This document shows, piece after piece, positions 32,208 to 41,233 of a stretch of DNA of 56,903 nucleotides. The position numbers and the translations under genes are program-made. Positions within the stretch are counted from its first letter, which is position 1, and each line of letters begins with the position of its first letter. The stretch is from an uncultured Eubacterium sp. GTDB taxonomy: Bacteria; Bacillota; Clostridia; Lachnospirales; Lachnospiraceae. A model generated the notes under the pieces. The model did no database searches. It saw nothing but the letters and a program-made list of their open reading frames with translations, and was not told where the DNA came from. The stretch spans positions 1 through 56,903 of the forward strand of contig CATLIX010000018.1 of assembly GCA_949959185.1 (NCBI GenBank), given 5' to 3'.

Positions 32208-34616
32208 TTATTTCATAACAATATTGATAATCCGTCCGGGCACATAAATTTCTTTTACCACATTCCCCGTCAGTTTTTCGCTCACTGCCTCTTTTCCTGC
32301 TGCAATGGCAGTATCTTTGTCCACATCCGCCGGAAGGGTTACGGTTGCCCTGGTTTTCCCATTAATCTGAACCGCCAGTTCCACGGTATTTTCCACTGTT
32401 TTGGCTTCCTCGTATTCCGGCCAGGTACACTGGTACACCCTTCCTTCGTATCCGCAGGCTTCCCATATTTCCTCTGTAATATGGGGTGCTACCGGATTCA
32501 GAAGAATCAGAAATGTCCGGAATTCTCCCCGGCTGATACTGCCTGCCTTTGAAAAATCATTCAGCATGGACATCATGGCCGCAATGGCTGTGTTATATTT
32601 CAGGTTTTCATAATCAGAACTTACTTTTTTAATCAGCTGGTGCATTCTGGTCTCAAATTCAGGGCGGTATCCCTCTCCATCCACAAGGATGTCCTGCAGC
32701 TTCCAGACACGCTCCAGGAATCTGCGGCAGCCCTTTACGCCGTTTTCTGACCAGGAAGCACTCAAATCAAAGGCTCCGATAAACATTTCATAGGTGCGCA
32801 GAGTATCCGCACCGTATTCCATGACAATATCGTCAGGATTTACCACATTCCCGCGGGACTTGGACATTTTTTCCCCGTTTTCTCCCAGAATCATGCCATG
32901 GGAGGTACGTTTCCGGTAGGGTTCCGATGTGGGCACAACCCCCTGGTCATAGAGGAATTTATGCCAGAATCTGGAATACAGGAGATGCAGGGTGGTATGC
33001 TCCATTCCGCCGTTGTACCAGTCCACCGGAAGCCAGTACTTCAGAGCCTTCTCGCTGGCCAGGGCTTCCCTGTTCTTCGGGTCCGTATAGCGCAGGAAAT
33101 ACCAGGAAGATCCTGCCCACTGAGGCATGGTATCCGTCTCCCGTTTTGCCGGCCCGCCGCAGCAGGGACATGTGGTATTCACCCAGTCCGTCATGGCTGC
33201 CAGCGGGGATTCACCGGTATCTGTGGGCATATAGCTGTCCACTTCCGGCAATTGCAGCGGGAGTTCACTTTCCGGCAGCGCCACATAACCGCATTTCTCA
33301 CAGTTCACAATGGGAATAGGTTCGCCCCAGTAACGCTGGCGGGAAAATACCCAGTCTCTCAATTTGAAATTAGTCTTTCCCTTTCCGATTTTCTTCTCTT
33401 CCAGAAATGCAATAATTTTCTTTTTTGCTTCCGCCACTTCCAGTCCGTCCAGGAATCCGGAATTCACCAGCTTTCCGGTGGCAACGTCCGTATAGGCCTC
33501 TTTCTGTACGTCCTCGCCTCCTGCCACCACTTCAATGATGGGAAGACTGAATTTTTTCGCAAATTCCCAGTCGCGGGTATCATGGGCCGGAACTGCCATA
33601 ATCGCACCTGTTCCGTAACTCATCAGTACATAGTCTGATACCCAGATTGGAATTTCCGCGTCGTTTACCGGATCAACGGCCCGCAGACCGTCTATTTCCA
33701 CACCTGTTTTCTCTTTTGCCAGCTCGGAACGCTCAAAATCAGACTTTCTGGCTGCCTGTTCCTGATAGGCAGCAACTTCATTCCAGTTTTTAATTTCATC
33801 TTTATATTTTTCCAGTATGGGATGTTCCGGAGACACAACCATGTAGGTGGCTCCAAACAGCGTATCCGGTCTGGTAGTATACACGGTGAGCCTGTCTTCT
33901 TTTCCTGCAATCCTGAAATCCACTTCTGCTCCCTGGCTCTTTCCAATCCAGTTTCTCTGAGAAACTTTCACCCGTTCGATATAATCCACATCATTCAGGC
34001 CTTCCAGCAGCTTTTCCGCATATTCGGTGATTTTCAGCATCCACTGGCTTTTCACCCTGCGGACCACCGGAGCGCCGCAGCGCTCGCAGACGCCGTTCAC
34101 CACTTCCTCATTGGCCAGTCCCACCTTACAGGAAGTACACCAGTTAATGGGCATTTCTGTCTTATAAGCCAGGCCCTCTTTAAATAATTTCAGGAAAATC
34201 CACTGGGTCCAGTGATAATATTCCGGGTCTGTGGTATTTACTTCCCGCTCCCAGTCAAAGGAATAGCCCAGAGCATGAAGCTGTGCCTTAAACCGCTCCA
34301 CGTTATTTTCAGTTACAATTTTCGGATGTATTTTATTCTTGATTGCATAGTTTTCCGTGGGGAGTCCGAATGCATCCCAGCCCATGGGATAGAGCACGTT
34401 ATAGCCCTGCATTCTGCGTTTTCTGGCCACAATATCAAGGGCTGTATAAGGACGGGGATGTCCTACATGAAGCCCCTGGCCCGACGGGTATGGGAATTCT
34501 ACCAGTGCGTAATACTTGGGTTTGGAATAATCTTCGGTGGCCGCAAAAGCCCGCTCGTCATCCCATATTTTCTGCCATTTTTCTTCCAAAGCTCTGTGAT
34601 TGTATGGTACTGCCAT
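32208..34616 (-). CDS. leuS: Leucyl-tRNA synthetase
   Basis: The start is the ATG at 34614-34616 ([20 protein letters not shown]) with AGGAGGAT upstream; an in-frame extension to 34769 would cover the promoter. The 802-residue class I synthetase charges tRNA-Leu. The HIGH motif is HVGH at residues 50-53 in [12 protein letters not shown], and KMSKS is at 583-587 ([10 protein letters not shown]). The CP1 editing domain lies between about 220 and 415 (with [12 protein letters not shown] and [19 protein letters not shown]). Cys pairs WCTSCK and CERCGAP form a zinc-type insertion. It is a single gene with its own promoter and a palindromic leader. Confidence 0.97.
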   Translation of the reverse strand: MAVPYNHRALEEKWQKIWDDERAFAATEDYSKPKYYALVEFPYPSGQGLHVGHPRPYTALDIVARKRRMQGYNVLYPMGWDAFGLPTENYAIKNKIHPKIVTENNVERFKAQLHALGYSFDWEREVNTTDPEYYHWTQWIFLKLFKEGLAYKTEMPINWCTSCKVGLANEEVVNGVCERCGAPVVRRVKSQWMLKITEYAEKLLEGLNDVDYIERVKVSQRNWIGKSQGAEVDFRIAGKEDRLTVYTTRPDTLFGATYMVVSPEHPILEKYKDEIKNWNEVAAYQEQAARKSDFERSELAKEKTGVEIDGLRAVDPVNDAEIPIWVSDYVLMSYGTGAIMAVPAHDTRDWEFAKKFSLPIIEVVAGGEDVQKEAYTDVATGKLVNSGFLDGLEVAEAKKKIIAFLEEKKIGKGKTNFKLRDWVFSRQRYWGEPIPIVNCEKCGYVALPESELPLQLPEVDSYMPTDTGESPLAAMTDWVNTTCPCCGGPAKRETDTMPQWAGSSWYFLRYTDPKNREALASEKALKYWLPVDWYNGGMEHTTLHLLYSRFWHKFLYDQGVVPTSEPYRKRTSHGMILGENGEKMSKSRGNVVNPDDIVMEYGADTLRTYEMFIGAFDLSASWSENGVKGCRRFLERVWKLQDILVDGEGYRPEFETRMHQLIKKVSSDYENLKYNTAIAAMMSMLNDFSKAGSISRGEFRTFLILLNPVAPHITEEIWEACGYEGRVYQCTWPEYEEAKTVENTVELAVQINGKTRATVTLPADVDKDTAIAAGKEAVSEKLTGNVVKEIYVPGRIINIVMK

Positions 34617-34661
34617 TTTATATCCTCCTGAATCCGGTGTTTCCACCAAAATATTTTCCGG

Positions 34662-34697
34662 CCATGCGGCCTGCCTGACGTCAGGCAGGCCGCATGG
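34662..34697. promoter_or_regulatory. 36-bp perfect palindrome in the leuS leader
   Basis: The arms 34662-34679 and 34680-34697 are perfectly complementary with no loop (CCATGCGGCCTGCCTGAC and its complement). It lies between the leuS promoter and ribosome site, so it would be a very stable hairpin in the RNA or a protein-binding site in DNA. No T run follows, and no T-box core is seen. Confidence 0.75.
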
Positions 34698-34714
34698 TAT
34701 AAGTTCATAGGAAA

Positions 34715-34742
34715 ATTTTATCACACTAAAGTCATTTGTCAA
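34715..34742 (-). promoter_or_regulatory. leuS promoter
   Basis: Minus-strand TTGACA (34737-34742) and TAAAAT (34715-34720) are 16 bases apart, about 100 bases before the start codon. Confidence 0.75.
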
Positions 34743-34835
34743 GAATTTCTGTTCCATCAGGAAAATCACTTTTCCTTTCCTTCCGTCATATTATAATCAT
34801 AACATTGCAATAAAAACAGTTTCAGGAGAATATTA

Positions 34836-35354
34836 ATGACAGATTATCATACAGACAACAGCTACGAAAACCCTGGCAGGCTTTATCTGGAAACCGCTCT
34901 CACACAGATGCCTGCCGCCTACGCGGAACTTACGGGAAATCCCGGAACAGGGGAAATCAACGGCATGGTCCGCTTCTATCCCATCGGCGCCGGCGTCCTG
35001 GTAAATGCGGAAATTTACGGACTCCCGGTCAGCACAGTGCCCTGCGGCTCTGATATTTTCGGCTTTCACATCCATGAAGGCCATTCCTGTACCGGAGACA
35101 GCAGCGACCCCTACGCCAACGCAGGGGCTCATTACAATCCTGCCCTCTGTCCTCATCCGGCCCACGAAGGGGATTTACCGCCTCTGTTTGGAAATAACGG
35201 TTCTGCCTGGATGATGTATTACACCGACCGCTTCAGGGTTCCGGACATTATCGACAAAACGGTTATCATCCACAGCAGTCCGGATGATTTTTCCACCCAG
35301 CCCGCCGGCCATTCAGGCACAAAAATTGCCTGCGGCACCATTCAGGCGATATAA
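34836..35354 (+). CDS. Cu/Zn superoxide dismutase-family protein
   Basis: This 172-residue protein keeps the copper and zinc ligands of Cu/Zn SOD: His78 and His80 (GFHIHEG), His99 (AGAHYNP), His107 and His110 with Asp113 (HPAHEGD), and His146 (VIIHSS). Cys85 and Cys166 match the structural disulfide pair, and SGTKIACGTI is the family's C-terminal signature. The usual catalytic-loop arginine is not evident near GHSGTKIACG. There is no signal peptide, so it seems cytoplasmic, which is unusual for bacterial members. The start ATG follows CAGGAGA. SOD activity in this likely anaerobe is inferred, not shown. Confidence 0.85.
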   Translation: MTDYHTDNSYENPGRLYLETALTQMPAAYAELTGNPGTGEINGMVRFYPIGAGVLVNAEIYGLPVSTVPCGSDIFGFHIHEGHSCTGDSSDPYANAGAHYNPALCPHPAHEGDLPPLFGNNGSAWMMYYTDRFRVPDIIDKTVIIHSSPDDFSTQPAGHSGTKIACGTIQAI

Positions 35355-35386
35355 CCGGTTTAAAAAGTCTTTCCTGTGAGATAAAA

Positions 35387-35450
35387 ATTCCACGGCATAT
35401 AGTGTACATTACAGACAATACCGCCGCCATATGCTGTGGAATCTTTGTTT
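35387..35450 (+). terminator. Terminator-like hairpin after the SOD gene
   Basis: ATTCCACGGCATAT (35387-35400) pairs with 35429-35442 with one mismatch across a loop of 28 bases, followed by CTTTGTTTTC. Confidence 0.5.
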
Positions 35451-35456
35451 TCTTAG

Positions 35457-35625
35457 AACAAAGTGGACAAACCCACTTCAACTCCCCTGCCCCTCAATCT
35501 TGAGGGGATTGCACATTTTGTTGCGCCGAGTGCGGATTTGTCCTAAGGGGTACCAGGCTTGCCTGGGGGATACCTTAGGACAGTCACGTAGTGACATCTT
35601 CTATTCGCACGAGTGCGCATAATGG
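35457..35625. repeat. Dispersed intergenic repeat, copy C (longest)
   Basis: The order is: hairpin AAAGTGGACAAACCCACTT, hairpin CCCCTCAATCTTGAGGGG, TTGTTGCGCCGAGTGC, an extra stem TCCTAAGG/CCTTAGGA at 35541-35580, then GTCACGTAGTGACATC and GCACGAGTGCGCATAATG. The first block is shared with copy B (28809-28830), and the GCCGAGTGC, GTCAC and GCACGAGTGCGCAT blocks are shared with copy A. No gene is seen between 35355 and 35695. Confidence 0.7.
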
Positions 35626-35628
35626 TTT

Positions 35629-35690
35629 TATTTTATAGGAAGACGCTTTCACACTTTAGCGTGACAAGGTCTTTCCTGCAAGATAAAATA
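35629..35690 (-). terminator. Terminator of the second chemoreceptor gene
   Basis: TATTTTATAGGAAGAC (35629-35644) pairs imperfectly with 35669-35690, and the minus strand has an AT-rich tail. The stem lies just after the chemoreceptor stop codon. Confidence 0.5.
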
Positions 35691-35695
35691 GATTT

Positions 35696-37744
35696 CTATA
35701 AATCTGCCAGACGGAACTGGTCAATCATATCGTTCAGTTCTATGGCCTGCGCCGACAATTCCTGACTGGTAGCAGAACTTTCTTCCGCTGCGGCGGAATT
35801 GGACTGTACCACCTGTGAAATCTGCTCAATGGCCAGATTAATCTGCTGCATGGAACCGTTCTGCTCATTGGAGTTCTCTGCCACTTCCTCCACAGCACTG
35901 ACAATCTCTGACATTCCGTCAATCACACTCTGCAGAGCCTTCGCCATATCTCCTGCAATCTGATTGCCACTGCTCACCTCACTCAGGGCGGCTTCTATCA
36001 GTTGTCTGGTATTTACCACAGCTTCCGAACTCTGATTTGCAAGATGTCCGATTTCCCCGGCAACCACTGCAAATCCCCGTCCCACTTCTCCTGCTCTTGC
36101 AGCTTCAATAGAGGCATTCAGAGAAAGCAGGTTGGTCTGATCCGCAATCTCTTCAATCGTCTGAATAATATTGGAAATTTCCATGGAAGCGTCGTTGATT
36201 TTCTTCATGGCGCCTGTCATCTCCGCAATGCGCTTGCTGCTGGTCCGGGCCTGCTTTCCGATATCATCTGCTTTCCGGCTGGTGGAAACAGCATTCTTCG
36301 TATTGCGGTCCACCTGCTCAGTCACATCATTTACCGTAGCCAGCAATTCTTCCACAGAAGCCGCCTGGTCCGTGGCCCCTTCTGCAAGAGCCTGCCCGCT
36401 TTCTGCAAGCTGAGAAGAACCAAGTCCCACCTGTTCTGCCGATTCCCGGATATGTCCCAGGGCATCTGACAGAGAATGGTTGATTCTGCGCACTGCCAGC
36501 AGAATTTCTTCAAAATCTCCCACATAATATTCCCGTGCCTGAGAACGGACATCAAAATTATTCTCAGCCATTTCTCCCAGAAGATATTTGATATCTCCGA
36601 TAATTTTCCCCATGCCGTCCACAATGGTGCGGGTGGCATCTGCCAGCATGAGTGTCTCATCCTCTGAGGTAATCTGAGGAATCTCCGTATGCAGGTCTCC
36701 TCCGGCCAGAGTCTCCAGACGTTCCGCACACTGTTTGATGGGGGTTCCGATACTGTCCGCCAGCTTTCTGACCATTACCACTGCAATGGCAATAGATACC
36801 AAAACGATTCCAATTGTCAGGATAATTCCCACAATCGTCTCAATATTAAAATCAGAAAGAGGCGCTGTGATGGCAATACTCCATCCGTTGCTGTTCCCCA
36901 CCGGAGCATATGCCATGACTTTTTTCACGCCTCCATAACGGTAAGTTCCAACCCCCGTTTTTCCGGCAGTCATTTTTTCTTCCAGCTTCGCCAGCCGTTT
37001 CAGACTGGAATCTGTTTTGGCAGCTTCGATGGAGTTGTCTTTCTGCTCCACCAGTTTCATATCCTCATGGGCAATCACGGTTCCTTCACTGTCTATCATA
37101 TATGCGGAACCGTTTTTGCTCACGTTTGTAGCTACCATGATATCATTCAGAAAATTCTCATCCGGAACAAGGTATACGACGCCTGTTACCTCCGTTCCTA
37201 TAATTCCGTCTTTCCACATGGGCGCCGCAATGATAATACTGATTTTCCCGGTTATCTTGCTCACCAGGGGTTCTGAAACACAGGAAACCCCTGTCATGGC
37301 TTTCTGAAAATAATCCCGGTCACTAAAATCTTCTCCGGAGAAAATACTGATTCCATTTCTGTCCAGGATATTCCCTCTGGTCAGCTCATTGGCCCGTACA
37401 CGTTCGTCTATAATTTCCTGCTTTTCCTCCACAGAAACATCTTCTCTGGAAAGCCGCGTCATAAGCCCCAGATCCGCCGCCAGATTCCGGTAGGACGTCA
37501 TTTCCCATTCCACTCGCTCCGACGCCACCTTCGCTGTGGCTGTCATATTACGCTCCAGTGTGGAATTGGTACTGTGATTGTTCAGCACACTGGTGGCAAT
37601 TCCCAGAACCATCAGGGAAACAATTACCAGTGTCAGCACCGATATGGTAATTCTCCCCTTAATGGTCTCATGGTACAGCCTCTTCAACTCATGGATACTT
37701 AAATTTCCTTTTTTCCTGTCCGTATGTGCTTTTGTCTTCTTCAT
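35696..37744 (-). CDS. Methyl-accepting chemotaxis protein (dCache-type sensor)
   Basis: This 682-residue receptor has a membrane helix at about 31-53 ([19 protein letters not shown]) and an extracellular sensor of about 245 residues with a dCache pattern ([47 protein letters not shown]). A second helix follows at about 302-325, then HAMP and a signalling domain whose tip is [20 protein letters not shown]. dCache domains usually bind amino acids or other small ligands; the ligand here is unknown. The start lies 52 bases after the EF-G-like stop with no clear promoter between, so the two may be cotranscribed. Confidence 0.93.
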   Translation of the reverse strand: MKKTKAHTDRKKGNLSIHELKRLYHETIKGRITISVLTLVIVSLMVLGIATSVLNNHSTNSTLERNMTATAKVASERVEWEMTSYRNLAADLGLMTRLSREDVSVEEKQEIIDERVRANELTRGNILDRNGISIFSGEDFSDRDYFQKAMTGVSCVSEPLVSKITGKISIIIAAPMWKDGIIGTEVTGVVYLVPDENFLNDIMVATNVSKNGSAYMIDSEGTVIAHEDMKLVEQKDNSIEAAKTDSSLKRLAKLEEKMTAGKTGVGTYRYGGVKKVMAYAPVGNSNGWSIAITAPLSDFNIETIVGIILTIGIVLVSIAIAVVMVRKLADSIGTPIKQCAERLETLAGGDLHTEIPQITSEDETLMLADATRTIVDGMGKIIGDIKYLLGEMAENNFDVRSQAREYYVGDFEEILLAVRRINHSLSDALGHIRESAEQVGLGSSQLAESGQALAEGATDQAASVEELLATVNDVTEQVDRNTKNAVSTSRKADDIGKQARTSSKRIAEMTGAMKKINDASMEISNIIQTIEEIADQTNLLSLNASIEAARAGEVGRGFAVVAGEIGHLANQSSEAVVNTRQLIEAALSEVSSGNQIAGDMAKALQSVIDGMSEIVSAVEEVAENSNEQNGSMQQINLAIEQISQVVQSNSAAAEESSATSQELSAQAIELNDMIDQFRLADL

Positions 37745-37796
37745 ACGGTCCCACCTTCTTTTCCTGAAATCAGATTTACATTATCGTTCTGTCGTC

Positions 37797-39887
37797 TTAT
37801 TCCTCGCCGTTTTCCAGTTTATTCGCTCTTGCGGCAACTTCCTTTTCCTGAATATCGGAAGGAGCCTGCTCATAACGGGCAAACTCGTAGGAAAACAGGC
37901 CGCTTCCGCCTGTCATGGAGCGGAGATCTGTCATATATCCGTAAATCTCCATGTAAGGTACGTCGGCAGCGATTTCTGTCTTGCCTGTCTCCGCAGGATT
38001 CATGCCCAGCACACGTCCCCGGCGTTTGTTCAGATCTCCCATAACGTCTCCGGTATATTTGTCCGGCACAACCACTTTCATGCTGGCAATGGGCTCTAAC
38101 AGAACAGGAGAAGCCTCCATCATGCCTTTCTTAAATGCCTGGATGGTTGCCATCTTAAATGCCATTTCAGAAGAATCCACCGGATGATAGGAGCCATCGT
38201 AAAGCACCGCTTTCACACCCACTACGGGGTAAGCTGCCATGGGCCCTTTCAGTACGGATTCCTGCAGCCCCTTTTCCACTGCCGGGAAATAATTCTTGGG
38301 CACAGCCCCGCCCACTACCTGCTGCTCAAAGGTATATGCGGTTTCCAGATCCCCGCTGGGTTCAAAGGTCATCTTAACATGTCCGTACTGTCCGTGTCCG
38401 CCGGACTGTTTCTTATATTTGTATTCCACATCTGATTTCTTACGGATGGTCTCCCGGAAAGCAATCTTCGGCCGGCTCAGTTCAATCTCCACTTTATAAC
38501 GCTCTGCCAGCTTGCTGACTACCACTTCCAGATGCTGGTCGCCGATACCGTAAATCAGCGTCTGACCATTGGCGCTGTCATTTTCCGTGCGCAGTGTCAG
38601 ATCCTCCTGCATGAGTTTCTGCAGAGCCTGGGAAACCTTGTCTTCATCTCCCTTGTTCTTTGCCTTATAACGCATATATGTATACGGTACGGAAATCTGA
38701 GTCTTGCCGTATACCACCGGTACTGCTTTGGTGGACAGGGTATCCCTGGTAACAACTTTGTTCAGTTTTGCCAGCGCTCCGATATCCCCGGCATGAAGCT
38801 CTTTTACTTCCTCCGGTTTGTTGCCCCGCATGATATAGATTTTACCAATCTTGTCATCCATATTTTTCTCAGAATTAAACAGCACATCGTCTGTTTTCAG
38901 TACGCCGGAATTCACTTTAATCAGAGAATATTTTCCAATAAACGGGTCTGCAATGGTCTTGAAAATATAGGCGCTCTTCGGTTTCGCAATGTCATAATCC
39001 CCGTCAAATACCTCGTTGGTCTTCATATTCACACCTTTGCAGGGGCGCTTTTCCGGACTTGGAAGATATTTGAGAATGTCGTCCAGCAGTGTATATACAC
39101 CCTGTACCAGCGTACTGGAGCCCATGGAAACGGGAACAATGCTTCCGTCTGCCACATTGGTACGCAGTGCGGAGCGAATCTCAAATTCAGAAAATTCCTC
39201 ACCGGCAAAATAGCGGTCCATAAATTCCTCGCTGGTCTCTGCCACTGCTTCCATCAGAGCTTCCCGGCAGATATCCAGATTAGCCTGTGAATAATCCGGT
39301 ATCTCTGTTTCCACAACTTTGCCATTCTCATCCCAGCGGTTTCCCGTCTGAGCCACTACATTGACATAACCCACAAATTTCTCATTTTCACGAATGGGAA
39401 GATGGAACGGTGCAATCCTCTTTCCATACATTTCCTGTAAATCTGCCACTACCTGGCGGAAACTTGCATTGTCATCATCCATTTCTGTCACGAATACCAT
39501 TCTCGGAATCTTGTATTTCTCACAGATATCCCATGATTTCTGTGTTCCCACTTCAATTCCGTTCTTACCGGATACCACAATAACTGCGGCGTCTGCCACG
39601 CTGACCGCTTCTTCCACTTCTCCCACAAATCCAAAATAGCCGGGCGTGTCCAGTATGTTAATCTTGGTGTCTTCCCAGGGAATTGGAACTACAGAGGTAT
39701 TAACAGAAAAAAGACGTCTGGTTTCTTCTTTATCATAATCGCTGATGGTATTCCCGTCACTGATCTTCCCCATACGCTTTGTCAGACCGGACAGATAAGC
39801 CATCGCTTCCACCAGAGTCGTCTTCCCGCTGCCGCCATGTCCCAGAAGGACCACGTTCCTTATCTTGTCAGTTGTATAAACGTTCAT
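37797..39887 (-). CDS. Elongation factor G paralogue (EF-G2-like) with altered GTPase motifs
   Basis: This 696-residue protein has all EF-G domains: G domain (1-280), domain II (about 300-390), and III-V with GGHGQYGHVKMTFEPSGD and PDKYTGDVMGDLNKRRGRVL. The P-loop GHGGSGKTT is intact, but G3 is DTPGY, so the catalytic His of DTPGH is Tyr, and G4 reads VTEMD instead of NKMD. The usual RGITI of switch I is RLFSV. These changes match the EF-G2-like branch, a mycobacterial member of which has been reported to lack ribosome-stimulated GTPase activity. It is therefore unlikely to be the main translocase. TTGGAGG precedes the start. Confidence 0.85.
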   Translation of the reverse strand: MNVYTTDKIRNVVLLGHGGSGKTTLVEAMAYLSGLTKRMGKISDGNTISDYDKEETRRLFSVNTSVVPIPWEDTKINILDTPGYFGFVGEVEEAVSVADAAVIVVSGKNGIEVGTQKSWDICEKYKIPRMVFVTEMDDDNASFRQVVADLQEMYGKRIAPFHLPIRENEKFVGYVNVVAQTGNRWDENGKVVETEIPDYSQANLDICREALMEAVAETSEEFMDRYFAGEEFSEFEIRSALRTNVADGSIVPVSMGSSTLVQGVYTLLDDILKYLPSPEKRPCKGVNMKTNEVFDGDYDIAKPKSAYIFKTIADPFIGKYSLIKVNSGVLKTDDVLFNSEKNMDDKIGKIYIMRGNKPEEVKELHAGDIGALAKLNKVVTRDTLSTKAVPVVYGKTQISVPYTYMRYKAKNKGDEDKVSQALQKLMQEDLTLRTENDSANGQTLIYGIGDQHLEVVVSKLAERYKVEIELSRPKIAFRETIRKKSDVEYKYKKQSGGHGQYGHVKMTFEPSGDLETAYTFEQQVVGGAVPKNYFPAVEKGLQESVLKGPMAAYPVVGVKAVLYDGSYHPVDSSEMAFKMATIQAFKKGMMEASPVLLEPIASMKVVVPDKYTGDVMGDLNKRRGRVLGMNPAETGKTEIAADVPYMEIYGYMTDLRSMTGGSGLFSYEFARYEQAPSDIQEKEVAARANKLENGEE

Positions 39888-39926
39888 ATGAATTCCTCCA
39901 ATACAAGTATATTTTGTGATGTATAT

Positions 39927-39955
39927 ATTCTACTAAAATTTTTGTGATTTTACAA
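39927..39955 (-). promoter_or_regulatory. Promoter of the EF-G-like gene
   Basis: Minus-strand TTGTAA (39950-39955) and TAGAAT (39927-39932) are 17 bases apart, about 40 bases before the start codon. Confidence 0.6.
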
Positions 39956-40022
39956 CCCTTTTTATTCATTTTTTACAAATACCCTGGAATCAGCCGCTTT
40001 TATGCTTTGACGTGCCGAAGTA

Positions 40023-40051
40023 TTGACTTTTCCGTCTGTTTCCACTATGAT
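40023..40051 (+). promoter_or_regulatory. Promoter of tyrA-aroA
   Basis: TTGACT (40023-40028) and TATGAT (40046-40051) are 17 bases apart, giving a leader of about 70 bases. Confidence 0.65.
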
Positions 40052-40130
40052 AAATGCAGTAATGATACATGGATACTGACAGTTTCGTAATTATCTGCTG
40101 CATATACCATAGAGAAAGGAACAGTTACAT

Positions 40131-41228
40131 ATGAAACCTGAAAAAATCGGTTTTATCGGTCTCGGCCTGATTGGAGGCTCCATCGCCAAAACCATTCACC
40201 GGATTCATCCGGATATTACTCTGATTGCATACGACGTGAACCGGGAGTCCCTGTCGCTTGCCCTGGAAGAAGGGGTAATTGCCGCCGCCTGTGAAACCCT
40301 GACGGATGATTTTGCAGACTGCCGCTATATTTTTCTCTGCGCTCCGGTACGGAAAAACGCAGATTTCCTCCTCCGTTTATCTTCTTTCGCCGGAAAGAAC
40401 TGTATCATCACAGATGTGGGAAGCGTAAAATCCTCCATTCACCAGGAAATTGCCGGTACGCCTTTGTCTCCTTTTTTCATCGGCGGTCATCCCATGGCCG
40501 GTTCGGAAAAGAGCGGATATGGGCACGCAACTCCCTATCTTCTGGAAAATGTATATTATATTCTGACTCCTTCTCCGGAAGCTGACCCGGAAACGTCAGA
40601 AGAATTTCAGCAGTTTATCCGGTCTCTGGGAGCTATCCCGATTCTGCTGGACTATCAGGAACACGATTTTATTACGGCCGCTGTCAGCCATCTGCCCCAT
40701 ATTCTGGCATCCAGCCTGGTAAATCTGATAAAAAATCTGGATAATCATGAAGAAATCATGAAGCGCGTGGCTGCCGGAGGATTTAAAGACATCACCAGAA
40801 TTGCATCTTCTTCCCCGGTTATGTGGCAGCAAATCTGCCTGACCAACCGGGAACAGATTTTAAAGCTGCTGGACGCATTTCTGGCTTCTCTGGAACAGGT
40901 GCGGAGGGAAATTGCTTCCTCGCAGGAACACAGCCTGTTTGATTTTTTCCAGTCCGCCAAAGACTACCGGGATTCCCTTCCCCTTACAGGCTCCGGCACC
41001 CTTCCCAGGATTTACGAAATCTACTGCGATATGGTAGACGAAGCCGGGGGAATCGCAGCCCTGGCCACTATTCTGGCCACCAATCAGATCAGTATCAAAA
41101 ATATTGGCATTATACACAACCGGGAATTTCAGGAAGGTGTGCTTCACATAGAATTTTACGAAGAAAAAGCCCTGCGGCAGGCCCTGGTCTTATTGCGAAA
41201 ATATCATTATACAGTACATGAGAGGTGA
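40131..41228 (+). CDS. tyrA: Prephenate dehydrogenase
   Basis: This 365-residue enzyme oxidises prephenate to 4-hydroxyphenylpyruvate with NAD(P)+, on the way to tyrosine. The Rossmann motif GFIGLGLIGGSIAKTI is at residues 7-22, and GGHPMAGSEKSGY (about 121-133) is the family's catalytic signature, with a His of the active site. The helical dimer domain follows. The C-terminal 70 residues (AALATILATNQISIKNIGII) have the form of an ACT domain, suggesting feedback by tyrosine. It is followed 5 bases later by aroA, so the two form an operon with the promoter at 40023-40051. Confidence 0.93.
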   Translation: MKPEKIGFIGLGLIGGSIAKTIHRIHPDITLIAYDVNRESLSLALEEGVIAAACETLTDDFADCRYIFLCAPVRKNADFLLRLSSFAGKNCIITDVGSVKSSIHQEIAGTPLSPFFIGGHPMAGSEKSGYGHATPYLLENVYYILTPSPEADPETSEEFQQFIRSLGAIPILLDYQEHDFITAAVSHLPHILASSLVNLIKNLDNHEEIMKRVAAGGFKDITRIASSSPVMWQQICLTNREQILKLLDAFLASLEQVRREIASSQEHSLFDFFQSAKDYRDSLPLTGSGTLPRIYEIYCDMVDEAGGIAALATILATNQISIKNIGIIHNREFQEGVLHIEFYEEKALRQALVLLRKYHYTVHER

Positions 41229-41233
41229 TTGAC

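Noticed and set aside
34617-34714. T-box leader upstream of leuS
   Set aside because: The segment GGTGGAAACACCGG looks a little like the T-box core, but the conserved AGGGTGG-ACCGCG form, the specifier loop and the terminator with T run are missing.
37797-39887. Tetracycline-resistance ribosomal protection protein
   Set aside because: The protein is EF-G-like in domains II-V but its G domain belongs to the EF-G2-like type with DTPGY and without the NKID-type motifs of TetM/TetO proteins.
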